A stretch of DNA of 64,000 nucleotides. Origin: Natronohydrobacter thiooxidans (GTDB lineage Bacteria; Pseudomonadota; Alphaproteobacteria; Rhodobacterales; Rhodobacteraceae). The notes below the pieces were generated by a model, which was not told the origin of the DNA, did no database searches, and saw nothing but the letters and a program-made list of their open reading frames with translations. Position numbers and translations under genes: made by a program. The stretch covers positions 186,001 through 250,000 of the forward strand of contig NZ_MJAP01000002.1 in the NCBI RefSeq assembly GCF_001884735.1, read 5' to 3'. Each line of letters starts with the position of its first letter. Within the stretch, counting starts at the first letter, position 1. This document shows positions 16,765-25,170 of this stretch, piece after piece.

Positions 16765-18777
16765 ATGATCACCCTGCGTCCTGCCCTACGCCCCTGGATG
16801 ACCGGTGACAGATCCGCCTCGGCCTTGCCAGAGCGGGCCTGGCCGAAACTGCGCTGGTGGGACCGGTTGGGCTGTCAGGTTGAAAACGCGCTGCGCCCTG
16901 CCATCAGCGAATTGCGCCCTGCGGATCATGTCTTTGCCCGTCGCGTGATCCGGCAAGGGCGCAGGGTCGAAGGGCTGACCGATGCCGAATTGTCCAGCGC
17001 CGCGCAGGCGCTGCGCCCCGCGCTTCTGCGCGAAGGGCTGCGCGGGCGCGCGGCGGTGATGGGTTTCGCGCTGGCGCGCGAGGCCAGTTTCCGGGTGCTT
17101 GGCTTTCGTCACCATCCGGTGCAGATCATCGGCGCCGCGCGCATCATGCGTGGCGCGCTGGTCGAGATGGCGACGGGCGAGGGCAAGACCGCCACGACAG
17201 CTCTCGCCGCCGCAACTGTGGCGCTGGCGGGGATTCCGGTGCATGTCCTGACCGTGAACGAATATCTGCGCGCACGGGATTTCGAGACGCTCGCGCCGAT
17301 CTACGCGCGCCTCGGCCTTCGCGCCGCCGAGGTTGATCCCGATCAGGACGAGGCCGCCAAGGCCGCTGCCTATCAGGCCGAGATTTGTCATGTCACGCAT
17401 AAGACGCTGGTCTTTGACTATATGCGCGCCCGGCTGGGGCAGCCAGCGCTGAGTTCCGCGCAACGTCTGGCCGTCGCGCGTCTTGGCGGCGCGAGAACTC
17501 GTGCCCTGCTCTCCGGTCCGGGCGCTCTGGGATTCGCAATTCTCGACGAAGCCGACAGCGTGCTGATCGACGAGGCGCAGACGCCGCTCATCATTGCCGC
17601 CCCCGAGGCGCGCAGCCGCATCGAGGATTGCCGCTTCGCGCTGGAACTGGCGGCATATCTGGTCAAAGGGCGCGATTTCACCTTGCGCGCAGATGCACGG
17701 CGGATCGATCTGACCGAAGGCGGAAAGCGCGCCATCGCCCGCGCAGCGGCGGCCAATGGCGGGCTGTGGGCCGTGCCGCGCGCCCGCGAGGAACTGGCCA
17801 TTCAGGCCCTTTCCGCAATGCATCTCTACCAGCGCGACCAGCATTATATCGTCACCGAGGACAAGGTTCAGATCGTCGACGAATTCACCGGGCGCGTTCT
17901 GGCCGACCGGCAATGGCAGGCGGGGCTGCACCAGATGATCGAGGCCCGCGAGGGGCTGGAACTGAGCGCCGAGCGCAACACACTCGCCCAGATCACATTT
18001 CAGTCGTTTTTCCGGCGCTATCTGTGGTTTGGCGGCATGTCGGGCACAATCGCCGAGGTGTCGCGCGAATGTCGCCACGTCTATGACCGCCCGGTATGTC
18101 GCGTGCCGACCCATCGACGCAGCCGTCGTCGAAATCTGGGCACTCGCCTGATGACCAGCACAGAGGCCAAGCTCGTCGCTGTTGCGCGTCGCGCGCAGCA
18201 TATGGCGCAGGCCCGTGGCCGCCCGGTTCTGATCGGAACGCGCTCGGTCGATATCTCCGAACGCCTGTCCGAGGTGCTGACCGCGCGGGGGGCCGCCCAT
18301 AAGGTGCTGAATGCCCGGCAGGACAGCGAGGAAGCCGCGATCATCGCCGGGGCAGGGGCGGTCGGGCAGATCACCATTGCAACCAATATGGCCGGGCGCG
18401 GTACCGATATCAAACTGTCGCCTGCGGCCCGCGCTGCAGGTGGTCTGCATGTGATCCTGACCGAGTTTCATGAATCGCGGCGCGTGGACCGGCAGTTATT
18501 CGGACGCGCGGCCCGACAGGGTGATCCCGGCAGCATCGAGACGATTGTCGCCTTGCGCGATCCCCTTTTCGAGCGCTTTGCAGGCGGCGCGGTGGCGCTT
18601 ATTGCCTATGGCATCCCGCCTGTCCTCGGGCGCTATCCCGGTATTCTTGCCGAGATGCTGCGACGGATCGTGCAGGCGCGCGCCGAGCGTCTTGCCCGGC
18701 GCAACCGGGCCGCAACCCTGCGCCGCAGCGAAAAACTTGCGTCTCTGCTGGCCTTTACCCGACAGACGGGCTTGTAG
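16765..18777 (+). CDS. SecA-like translocase ATPase, shortened
   Basis: The 670-residue product has the SecA motor: Walker A ATGEGKT at 136-142, DEAD at 261-264 followed by SVLIDEAQTPLIIA, and the second RecA lobe with TNMAGRGTDIKL near 540 and GRAARQGDPGS. Canonical SecA is about 900 residues; here the helical wing/scaffold end and the C-terminal zinc-binding tail are missing, and the protein stops shortly after the second motor lobe. It starts 14 bases after the M50 gene. A second, accessory SecA that serves a special substrate is a known theme (SecA2). Here the neighbours suggest it drives export of the giant protein. The housekeeping secA is presumably elsewhere. Confidence 0.88.
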   Translation: MITLRPALRPWMTGDRSASALPERAWPKLRWWDRLGCQVENALRPAISELRPADHVFARRVIRQGRRVEGLTDAELSSAAQALRPALLREGLRGRAAVMGFALAREASFRVLGFRHHPVQIIGAARIMRGALVEMATGEGKTATTALAAATVALAGIPVHVLTVNEYLRARDFETLAPIYARLGLRAAEVDPDQDEAAKAAAYQAEICHVTHKTLVFDYMRARLGQPALSSAQRLAVARLGGARTRALLSGPGALGFAILDEADSVLIDEAQTPLIIAAPEARSRIEDCRFALELAAYLVKGRDFTLRADARRIDLTEGGKRAIARAAAANGGLWAVPRAREELAIQALSAMHLYQRDQHYIVTEDKVQIVDEFTGRVLADRQWQAGLHQMIEAREGLELSAERNTLAQITFQSFFRRYLWFGGMSGTIAEVSRECRHVYDRPVCRVPTHRRSRRRNLGTRLMTSTEAKLVAVARRAQHMAQARGRPVLIGTRSVDISERLSEVLTARGAAHKVLNARQDSEEAAIIAGAGAVGQITIATNMAGRGTDIKLSPAARAAGGLHVILTEFHESRRVDRQLFGRAARQGDPGSIETIVALRDPLFERFAGGAVALIAYGIPPVLGRYPGILAEMLRRIVQARAERLARRNRAATLRRSEKLASLLAFTRQTGL

Positions 18778-18844
18778 AATATCCTGACGCGTGGCTAACC
18801 TCGTCCTCGGGGCTATGCTCCGGCAATCTTCAGGATCGAAGCAG

Positions 18845-19480
18845 ATGGTCAAACCTATTTCGGAACTGCGACGCCCCGAAATCGTGCAGGCCGCGATTCG
18901 CACGATCGGTAAAAATGGCCTGCTGATGGTGTCCTATGACCAGATTGCCCGCGAAACCGACATGTCGCGGCAACTCATCCGGCATTATTTCCCGGATACA
19001 GAGGTGCTTATGGTCGCGATCTGCGACGCACTCGCCGCCTCGTATCGCGAATGCCTGATGAAAGGCATCATCAAGGCGAACACGGCCAAACGGCTGAAGC
19101 TCTTCCTTGATTTCTATTTCGACTTTCTGGCCGGCGAGGATCTGGCCAAACCCGCTGATGATGCGGTTTATGATGCGATGTTCGCCCTTGCGGCGGGCTC
19201 TGAAACTGTGCGCAAGAACCTGCATGATCAGTATAACCTGCTGCATCACACCATCGCGCATGAAGTCCAGATCAGCAATCCCGAGCTTCCGCAATCGGCC
19301 TGTCGCGAGATCGGCTATCTCTTTGTTGTCATTATGTATGGCCACTGGAAGATGGTCGCGACACTGGGCTTCTCGCGCGCGTATAACCGTGTCTCGCGCG
19401 AAGCGATTGACCGGCTCATCGAGTCCTATATCGCGCATTACGATGATCCCGATGACCCCGAGAATCCCGATGATGGTTGA
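18845..19480 (+). CDS. TetR/AcrR-family transcriptional regulator, BetI-like
   Basis: The 211-residue product has an N-terminal TetR helix-turn-helix (residues ~8-55, with IARETDMSRQLIRHYF as recognition region) and an all-helical ligand-binding half. An in-frame GTG at 18791 would add 18 residues, but the ATG at 18845 places the HTH at the usual distance from the N-terminus. The C-terminus is acidic (DDPDDPENPDDG). It lies 67 bases downstream of the SecA-like gene on the same strand, so it may regulate the export operon; no palindromic operator was found nearby to prove it. The ligand is unknown. Confidence 0.8.
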   Translation: MVKPISELRRPEIVQAAIRTIGKNGLLMVSYDQIARETDMSRQLIRHYFPDTEVLMVAICDALAASYRECLMKGIIKANTAKRLKLFLDFYFDFLAGEDLAKPADDAVYDAMFALAAGSETVRKNLHDQYNLLHHTIAHEVQISNPELPQSACREIGYLFVVIMYGHWKMVATLGFSRAYNRVSREAIDRLIESYIAHYDDPDDPENPDDG

Positions 19481-19516
19481 GCGGGTGTTGCGCCTTCAGG
19501 GGTAATTGCGCAACTA

Positions 19517-19530
19517 TTGACAATTATCAA
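19517..19530. promoter_or_regulatory. FNR/Dnr-type palindrome TTGAC-N4-ATCAA
   Basis: TTGAC-AATT-ATCAA matches the FNR/Dnr/NnrR consensus (TTGAT-N4-ATCAA) at 9 of 10 positions. It lies in the convergent gap between the tetR stop and the nnrU stop, where no conventional promoter is needed. The same half-sites recur in front of nnrS. Confidence 0.5.
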
Positions 19531-19628
19531 GTCAAAGGTCTTGCCTGAGACAAGTTCCGGGAGCCACCCGCGACGATATCGGGATGAATCACTCTGCCCG
19601 AAGGTTGCCCCTCTCCTGCCACACCCCG

Positions 19629-20303
19629 CTACGGCAGAAACCGCGGCCAGATCGCCACACCGGCCAGCCATTGATGCCCTGCAATCAGGGTACAGAAAAC
19701 GACGCCACCTGCGGCAAGCCTCACCCCCGCATGCGGCGGCAGACTGACCCGCGCGGCCCGGCTGGGGCTGCGCAGCCTCTGCCATTCGGCAGCGCCAAAC
19801 TCGCCCCGCTTGCGCCGGTCGATCAGCACAGCACCCAGCGCCGCGAAAGCGATGAAGCCGCCAAACATCAGCGCATGGGCCAATGTGCCATTGATCACCA
19901 GATGCGCCCCGGCCCATAGGCCAAGCGCTGCTAGAACCGGATGGCGGATGCGTCCGATCAGTTCCGGCCGCGCCGGATCGAACCGCTCATTGCGCGCCCC
20001 GCCGAAAGAGAAGGGATTGGGCCGCCCCAGCGTCAGCGCCAGGAGCAGGATCGCAGGCAGCATCGCGGCAAATGCGATCCAATGCGCGGCGGCGGGCATG
20101 GGCCAGAGCGCCAGATGCGGCGCGCGCGCCGCCGCGATGAAGAGCCATGCCAGCACCCCGAGCGACAATAGCGAATAGGCCATCCCGTAACCCGCTTGCC
20201 CCAGCCGCGCGATCAGCCACGGCTTGACCGGCGGTCGCACCGGCACCGCATGGGTGAACAGAAATAGCGCCCAGGCCGCCGCATAAGCGCCCCAGCCGCT
20301 CAT
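19629..20303 (-). CDS. nnrU: NnrU-family membrane protein
   Basis: The 224-residue polytopic membrane protein matches the NnrU family (related to the isoprenoid biosynthesis enzyme NnrU/DUF fold): an N-terminal FLFTHAVPVRPP segment, a RPNPFSFGG motif and the IRHPVLAALGLWAGAHL helix. NnrU was first described in denitrifying Rhodobacteraceae and is linked to nitric-oxide/nitrite metabolism, but its biochemical role is unresolved. I chose the ATG at 20303 because it overlaps the nnrS stop (ATGA); longer frames run back into nnrS. It is the second gene of an nnrS-nnrU operon. No nir, nor or nos genes are in the window. Confidence 0.82.
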   Translation of the reverse strand: MSGWGAYAAAWALFLFTHAVPVRPPVKPWLIARLGQAGYGMAYSLLSLGVLAWLFIAAARAPHLALWPMPAAAHWIAFAAMLPAILLLALTLGRPNPFSFGGARNERFDPARPELIGRIRHPVLAALGLWAGAHLVINGTLAHALMFGGFIAFAALGAVLIDRRKRGEFGAAEWQRLRSPSRAARVSLPPHAGVRLAAGGVVFCTLIAGHQWLAGVAIWPRFLP

Positions 20304-21511
20304 GCCGGTTGCGGGCGGCTGGCGGGTTTGGGGGCGCGTTTCGGGCGTGTCAGGATCGGCCAGTAGATCAGGGCAAAGCCGCCAAAGGCGCCGGTCCAGA
20401 GCAGTGCGGACAGATGCAGAAGCCACATTTCTCCGGGCCAGATGCCCGCCAGAAGCCGCGCAACGGTCGCCCCGATCAGCGCCAGATACAGCGCTGCGAC
20501 AGAGCGGCTGGCGCTCAGGGGCAGGCCCGCATGGCCAAGGCTGGCGCGGGTCATCACCGCGAGCGTCATCAGCCCGATCGCGCCCGCCAGCCAGACATGG
20601 CGCGCGCCCGAGGGCGGCATCAGATCAACTGCGGCGGCCCCTACGGTCAGAAACCCCAATGCCAGCAGGGCATAGGCGGCGTGCAGCACCCAGACCAGCG
20701 GTTCCGGCCCCGTCTGCCAGCCCTGCCAGCGCGCCATGCGCCACAGATTGGCCAGCCCGGCAGCAAGGCACAGCCCCGCCGTCAAGCCGCCATAGGGTGC
20801 GATCACAAAGGCCAGCAGCGCCGCGCCGGTCAGCACCATCACCGCCCCATCGGCGCGGTTGAAGGCCACGGGCAGGCGTGTGGCCTGTCGTTTGGCCAGC
20901 CAGTTGCGGGTGAAACTCGGCACGATGCGCCCGCCGATCAGCGCAATCAGCATCAGCACCGCCGCCAGCCCCAGCCGCAGGCCAAAGCCATCCTGCGCAA
21001 AGCCCCGCGCGGCCTCGATGTGGAACCAGCCATTTGCCAGCGCGAACAGCGCCATCAGCCCCAGGACCGGCAGGTTGCGCCAGTTGCGCCCGGTGATGAT
21101 CTCGCGCGCGAGAAAGGCAATCAGGGCGACCGGCAAGGCCAGATCCAGCGCTCCCACCACCCATGCAGGCCAGCCGCCGCCGATCAGCACCGCGATCCGC
21201 CCCAGCGCCCACAGGCCCACCAACCCCGCCAAAGGCCAGCCCACCACCGGCAGGCGGCCGGTCCAGTTCGGCACGGCGGTCAGCAGGAAACCCGCGATGA
21301 CGGCAGAAAGATAGCCAAAGACGAAGGCATGCACATGCCAGTCGGTCGGCGCAAAGGCCAGCGGCAGCGGCGCGCGCCCCGCCAGCAGCACCAGCCAGAA
21401 TCCCATCGAAAATGCGGCCCAGAGACCCGCGAACAGAAAGAATGGCCGGAACCCATAGCTGAGCAAGGCGGGGCCCCGCCAGGCGCGGCTTTGTTTGGCT
21501 GTTGTTGTCAT
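20300..21511 (-). CDS. nnrS: NnrS-family heme/copper membrane protein
   Basis: The 403-residue protein has about 12 membrane segments and NnrS signature stretches: LLSYGFRPFFLFAGLW near the start, DWHVHAFVFGYLSAVIAGFLLTAVPNW with two His, and SFTRNWLAKR. NnrS proteins bind heme and copper and protect against nitrosative stress. The ATG at 21511 is preferred over a TTG at 21520 because AAGGAG lies about 10 bases ahead of it and only one base ahead of the TTG. An FNR/Dnr-type palindrome lies 30 bases upstream of the start codon, consistent with oxygen/NO control, although it is closer than an activator site normally sits. The downstream nnrU is coupled by an ATGA overlap. Confidence 0.85.
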   Translation of the reverse strand: MTTTAKQSRAWRGPALLSYGFRPFFLFAGLWAAFSMGFWLVLLAGRAPLPLAFAPTDWHVHAFVFGYLSAVIAGFLLTAVPNWTGRLPVVGWPLAGLVGLWALGRIAVLIGGGWPAWVVGALDLALPVALIAFLAREIITGRNWRNLPVLGLMALFALANGWFHIEAARGFAQDGFGLRLGLAAVLMLIALIGGRIVPSFTRNWLAKRQATRLPVAFNRADGAVMVLTGAALLAFVIAPYGGLTAGLCLAAGLANLWRMARWQGWQTGPEPLVWVLHAAYALLALGFLTVGAAAVDLMPPSGARHVWLAGAIGLMTLAVMTRASLGHAGLPLSASRSVAALYLALIGATVARLLAGIWPGEMWLLHLSALLWTGAFGGFALIYWPILTRPKRAPKPASRPQPA

Positions 21512-21540
21512 CTGCCGCAATCTCCTTGGCGTCTGCGCGC

Positions 21541-21554
21541 TTGACTATAATCAA
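21541..21554. promoter_or_regulatory. FNR/Dnr-type palindrome upstream of nnrS
   Basis: TTGAC-TATA-ATCAA, with half-sites identical to those of the site at 19517-19530. It is centred 36 bases upstream of the nnrS ATG and overlaps no other gene. A centre at -41.5 would put the transcript start at the start codon, so activation may use a leaderless-like start, or the site may act as a repressor site. Confidence 0.6.
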
Positions 21555-21949
21555 GTGAAGCTGCGGCGTAAACAGAAATTCGAGCAAAACAGTCGGAATT
21601 CATGCGGCGATCACTCTCACCGATTGCACAGACAGGTTCCCGGCTGCCCACGGGACGAGACTCATCGTCAAACAGGAGGAAATACTGCGCCGGGCAGGCT
21701 AGTGGGCAGGGCGAAGCCCGTCGGTGCAGCTTTCGGCTTCAGTCCTTCCTGTGGGGAAGCCGAAGAGTGGTCGACAATCCTGTCATTATTAGTCAAGAAA
21801 TGGCGATAGCCAAGCCACAACCCGTTGCAGCCCGGCATCTCACTTTCTTTCGGGGACTGTTTGCAATGCCCATCGGGGACGAACTGCAATGCCGCTAACC
21901 GGGTCTGCCCGGATGACGGAGTACAAGCAGCACCCTGTGCTCGACGCGC
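21555..21949. other. Intergenic stretch, no supported gene
   Basis: About 400 bases with lower GC than the neighbours. Short frames on both strands show no recognisable family or ribosome-binding site. Its 3' part probably holds decayed sequence continuing from the glucanase remnant. Confidence 0.5.
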
Positions 21950-22245
21950 GCCCAGTTCGACGCGTGCCATGAATCCCGGCCAGATCAGGCCGTTCCGGTG
22001 ACTGCCAAAGCGCACAGGCAGGCGATCATGTCAAAGCCCGCTCTCGCGATCCAGTCCAGATCCTGCTCGCGCAACGGGGGATCCCAGGCGCCCGCGAACG
22101 GGGCACCCAGCACGTTTCTGGGGTTGAAGAAGCGATTGACTGGCTGTTCCGCCATGACCGGGACATCTGCCATTAGAAACGAAGCAACCGCCGTAGACAG
22201 AATTCGCAGACGAAACACATAGATCCGATTTGGTTCCATAAGCAC
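21950..22245 (-). pseudogene. Frameshifted N-terminal remnant of a GH5-type endoglucanase
   Basis: On the minus strand a signal-peptide-like start (ATG at 22239, MEPNRIYVFRLRILSTAV) leads into FAGAWDPPLREQDLDWIARAGFD, which resembles the start of GH5 cellulase domains. The frame then diverges. Shifting frame right after GFD gives HDRLPVRFGSH and later FMARVELGA, matching the expected 'GFDhvRlPv' strand and next helix. The rest of the ~300-residue catalytic domain, including both catalytic glutamates, is absent. The cellulose-synthase-like gene at 26299 makes a former glucan-hydrolase partner plausible. Assignment rests on motif resemblance only. Confidence 0.45.
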
Positions 22246-22265
22246 CGCTGGCCAGACAAGACAGG

Positions 22266-22317
22266 GTGTTCACAACCACAGATTGCACGTGTTCAGGCTT
22301 GTGTTAGGTTGAACACG
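22266..22317. promoter_or_regulatory. GTGTTCA half-site cluster with inverted pair upstream of the GAF gene
   Basis: GTGTTCA occurs at 22266-22272 and 22289-22295, and its inverse TGAACAC at 22310-22316. The last two form an inverted repeat with perfect 8-base arms (CGTGTTCA/TGAACACG, 14-base spacer) ending 24 bases before the ATG at 22341. This looks like an operator, possibly bound by a dimeric regulator; the protein is unknown. Confidence 0.4.
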
Positions 22318-22340
22318 CAATTCGACAGGACACCAGCGTC

Positions 22341-22865
22341 ATGAGGAACGACCCCGACTATCCAGCAGGAGAGCACGAGGTCTTTCGGCTGCGAAGACTG
22401 AGAGGTACGGATTTCGCCAACACGACCAATCTGCCCGAACTGGATCAACTTTGCATAGACGCCACACTTCATTTCGGCACCGATATCGCAGTGGTCACCT
22501 CGCTGACCGAGGATGTGCAGATCCTCAAGGCGTGCGCTGGAACTGATATCGACCAGGCGCAATGCGAAGTCGCATTTTGCAGCTACACTATAGTGGAAGA
22601 TGCAATCCTTGTTGTTTCGGACGCATACCAAGACCCGCTGTTTCGCCAAAGCCCTATCCTACTTGGCCCATCCTCGGTCCAGGTCTATGCTGGGGAGCCG
22701 CTCAGCTATATGGCGAGCATCCCTCTGCGGGCATTCTGCCTGATCGACAGCAGACCCAGACCTGACTTCAGCCGCTGGGAAATGGCCGAGCTGGTCGATT
22801 TTGCAGAATGGGCCGTGCAGGGTCTGGCCGCGACTCTGGGCCGGATCGGACGAAATATCGAATAA
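22341..22865 (+). CDS. Stand-alone GAF-domain sensor protein
   Basis: The 174-residue product is a single GAF domain of the 'FCSYTI...LVVSDAYQDPLF...VYAGEPL...AFCLIDSRPRPDFS' type often found at the front of bacterial light or redox sensors. No histidine-kinase or cyclase output is attached, so it presumably works with its neighbours. It starts the run GAF - PP2C phosphatase - STAS - HATPase on the same strand, 9 bases before the phosphatase, which suggests it supplies the input signal to that partner-switching module. Cys residues lie in FCSY and FCLI, but chromophore binding cannot be judged from sequence. Confidence 0.72.
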   Translation: MRNDPDYPAGEHEVFRLRRLRGTDFANTTNLPELDQLCIDATLHFGTDIAVVTSLTEDVQILKACAGTDIDQAQCEVAFCSYTIVEDAILVVSDAYQDPLFRQSPILLGPSSVQVYAGEPLSYMASIPLRAFCLIDSRPRPDFSRWEMAELVDFAEWAVQGLAATLGRIGRNIE

Positions 22866-22874
22866 GGTGATGCA

Positions 22875-24821
22875 GTGCTGACCATACGCGGTATGCTCGC
22901 AACCTTGTTTGCGATTTTCGGGCTGACCTTGCTTACGCTCCTGTGGTTTCAGGGCACGCAGACTTGGCATTACTTTCTTCGCAGCTCCGAACAGATCATT
23001 GTCGACCGGGCACGCCATGATCTGCTGAACGCGATTCTTGGGTTACAGAATGACCGGGCGCGCATCATCCAGATCTCCGAAGGCGCGCCTGCGAATGGTC
23101 CGATGGGCTATCCATTGCGCAGTTCTGCCGAGGCACTGCGGCGTGCTGCGGATACTCTGTCGGGAACTGGCACAGCAGAGTTGCAGGAACTTGGTGCCTC
23201 CATTGCGCGACAGACCGCCCTTTTGGAGCTGCAGGCAGAGATATTCGCGACAGTTCAGGCCGCTGGCGATGCCGACGCCTTGTGGGCGCAAAGTTTTGTC
23301 GCTCTGGAACAATTGGATCTGATGCAGGAGCATTTGCAGGATCTTCGGCGCGCTCTTTTGAACATGACCGGCGTTGTCGATGGTCAATTCGCAGGGTTGC
23401 AGATGTTGCGCAATTATCTTGTCGGGATCAGCACAAACTTGCAGGGCAATCGGGTGCGGATCCTGCGCGAGTTGAACGAGAGCCAGTTTTCGCCTTTGCT
23501 GAGTCTGGATCAGATCGAGGATCAGACCCGCCGACTGGAAGCTGCGGCCACGATCTATCTGGATGCGCTGATGATGGTCCATGAAGATCTGATGCAGCCC
23601 GCCCGCAGCTTCTCGGATTTTCTGGTGCAGGTTTATATCCCGGCAGAAATCCAGCTCGTGCAGGGGATCGCGACAGGACAGGACATCCCTGCGCGCGAGC
23701 AGGATTGGTTTGCTGCGACCGATGAGGCCACGCGCCAGATCGCGACCCTATTGAATTCAGTATTTGAACAGTCGCAGTCCAATCTGGCCGCGGAACAAGC
23801 CCGCAACCGGGTGACCCTGATCCAGTTGCTGGTGCTCTCTGTGGCTGTGCTCGCACTGTTTATCTTTTCTCTGTTCGTCATCGTGCGCCAGATTGTGTCC
23901 CCCCTGGACGAACTGCGCCGCAAGATGCTGGAACTGGCAGACGGCAATCTGGCCCCGGTCGGGCTGAAGCAGTATTGGCTGCAGGATTTGCGCGCGATGC
24001 GTGATGCGCTACGAGTATTCCGGGTGACAGGGCTTCGCCGCGAACGATTGACACGCGAGCGTCTGGAATTGCACGCCCAGATCGCCGAAGCCCATCGCAG
24101 CCTGAAAGCGGATTTGGAAGCCGCAGCCAAAGTGCAGTTGTCGCAATTGCCTGCCCCCGGCATAATTGGCGATATCCGGTTCTCATCCTGTTTCGCATCC
24201 GCCAATGTGATCGCGGGTGACACATTTGATTATATCGCACTTGGCGAGGGTCAGGTCGGTCTGTTTCAGATCGACGTCGCCGGGCATGGCGCTGCGGCAG
24301 GGCTGGTGTCCGTCGCCGCGCATATCCGCGCGCGGCGCGCGCTGTCCAAACTGCGTGCGGGTGTGGCGCTGGCAGATTTGGTCGCGAATTTGAACAGGCA
24401 ATGGAGCGCGGACTTTACCTATTTTACGCTTTTGATCGCGGCCTTCGACACGGCTACGGACACCGGAAGGATGGTTCAGGCGGGCCATCCGAGCCCTGTC
24501 CTGATCCGCCACGACGGGACGATCAGGCGTCTGGGCGAAGGGGGCTTGCCGATCGGAGTGCTGCCGGATGCAGTTTTCGATGAAATCAATTTTCCCTTTG
24601 CCCGCGGCGACCGGCTGGTGGTGTTTTCTGACGGTATGTATGAAAACGTCACCGCGTCGGGTGAAATCTATGGTGAAGATCGTTTCATCGAGTTTCTGAA
24701 CCGGAATGCCGCTTGCAGCACCGAAGCTTTGCTGCACAAACTCGTACAGATGCTGGATCAGTGGAAAGAGGCAGGATATCTGTCTGATGATGTCAGCCTC
24801 GTCGTTGCAGAAAGGATGTGA
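22875..24821 (+). CDS. Membrane-bound SpoIIE/RsbU-type PP2C phosphatase with HAMP domain
   Basis: The 648-residue product starts at a GTG with AAGG seven bases upstream. It has a membrane segment near residues 8-30, a ~280-residue helical periplasmic sensor region, a second membrane segment near 313-335, a HAMP linker and a C-terminal PP2C/SpoIIE domain (about 415-648). Metal-site motifs are visible: GDTFDY, DVAGHG, FSDGMYE and LSDDVSLVV. RsbU-type phosphatases dephosphorylate a STAS antagonist so that it can sequester a HATPase anti-sigma kinase. Both of those proteins are encoded directly downstream, so this is the input phosphatase of a complete partner switch. Confidence 0.9.
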   Translation: MLTIRGMLATLFAIFGLTLLTLLWFQGTQTWHYFLRSSEQIIVDRARHDLLNAILGLQNDRARIIQISEGAPANGPMGYPLRSSAEALRRAADTLSGTGTAELQELGASIARQTALLELQAEIFATVQAAGDADALWAQSFVALEQLDLMQEHLQDLRRALLNMTGVVDGQFAGLQMLRNYLVGISTNLQGNRVRILRELNESQFSPLLSLDQIEDQTRRLEAAATIYLDALMMVHEDLMQPARSFSDFLVQVYIPAEIQLVQGIATGQDIPAREQDWFAATDEATRQIATLLNSVFEQSQSNLAAEQARNRVTLIQLLVLSVAVLALFIFSLFVIVRQIVSPLDELRRKMLELADGNLAPVGLKQYWLQDLRAMRDALRVFRVTGLRRERLTRERLELHAQIAEAHRSLKADLEAAAKVQLSQLPAPGIIGDIRFSSCFASANVIAGDTFDYIALGEGQVGLFQIDVAGHGAAAGLVSVAAHIRARRALSKLRAGVALADLVANLNRQWSADFTYFTLLIAAFDTATDTGRMVQAGHPSPVLIRHDGTIRRLGEGGLPIGVLPDAVFDEINFPFARGDRLVVFSDGMYENVTASGEIYGEDRFIEFLNRNAACSTEALLHKLVQMLDQWKEAGYLSDDVSLVVAERM

Positions 24822-24824
24822 GGA

Positions 24825-25166
24825 ATGATCGGACATGCAGAACGCATGGAAGCGGAGTTTCTGGTAATCGAAATCAGTACGGCACGACTGGAGGCCAGCA
24901 ACGCCCCTGATCTGCGCGCGCTGCTGATCGGCAAGATTGACGCCGGGGCGGATCAGATCCTGCTGGATCTGAAGGATGTAAAGTTCATGGACAGCTCGGC
25001 ATTGGGCGCGCTCATCGGCGGGATCAAGAAGATGGGCCCGTTGGGCACGCTCGCACTGACAGGCCCCAAAGGCGCAGTGCAACAGCTTTTGAAACTGACA
25101 CGCATGGACAAGGTATTCCCGATTTATGCTTCTGTGCCTGCGGCGATCTCCGATTTGACGGGGTAA
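24825..25166 (+). CDS. STAS-domain anti-sigma-factor antagonist (RsbV/SpoIIAA-like)
   Basis: A 113-residue single STAS domain. The phosphorylation loop reads LLDLKDVKFMDSSALGALIGG, with the Ser pair after MD being the usual phospho-acceptor site. Its start is four bases after the phosphatase stop. In partner switching the unphosphorylated form binds the HATPase protein encoded next. The presence of the acceptor serines and intact neighbours suggests a working switch. Confidence 0.9.
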   Translation: MIGHAERMEAEFLVIEISTARLEASNAPDLRALLIGKIDAGADQILLDLKDVKFMDSSALGALIGGIKKMGPLGTLALTGPKGAVQQLLKLTRMDKVFPIYASVPAAISDLTG

Positions 25167-25170
25167 TCCG

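Noticed and set aside
21602..21898. A possible 98-residue gene between nnrS and the GAF gene
   Set aside because: No ribosome-binding site, no family resemblance, and an odd composition; better treated as intergenic.
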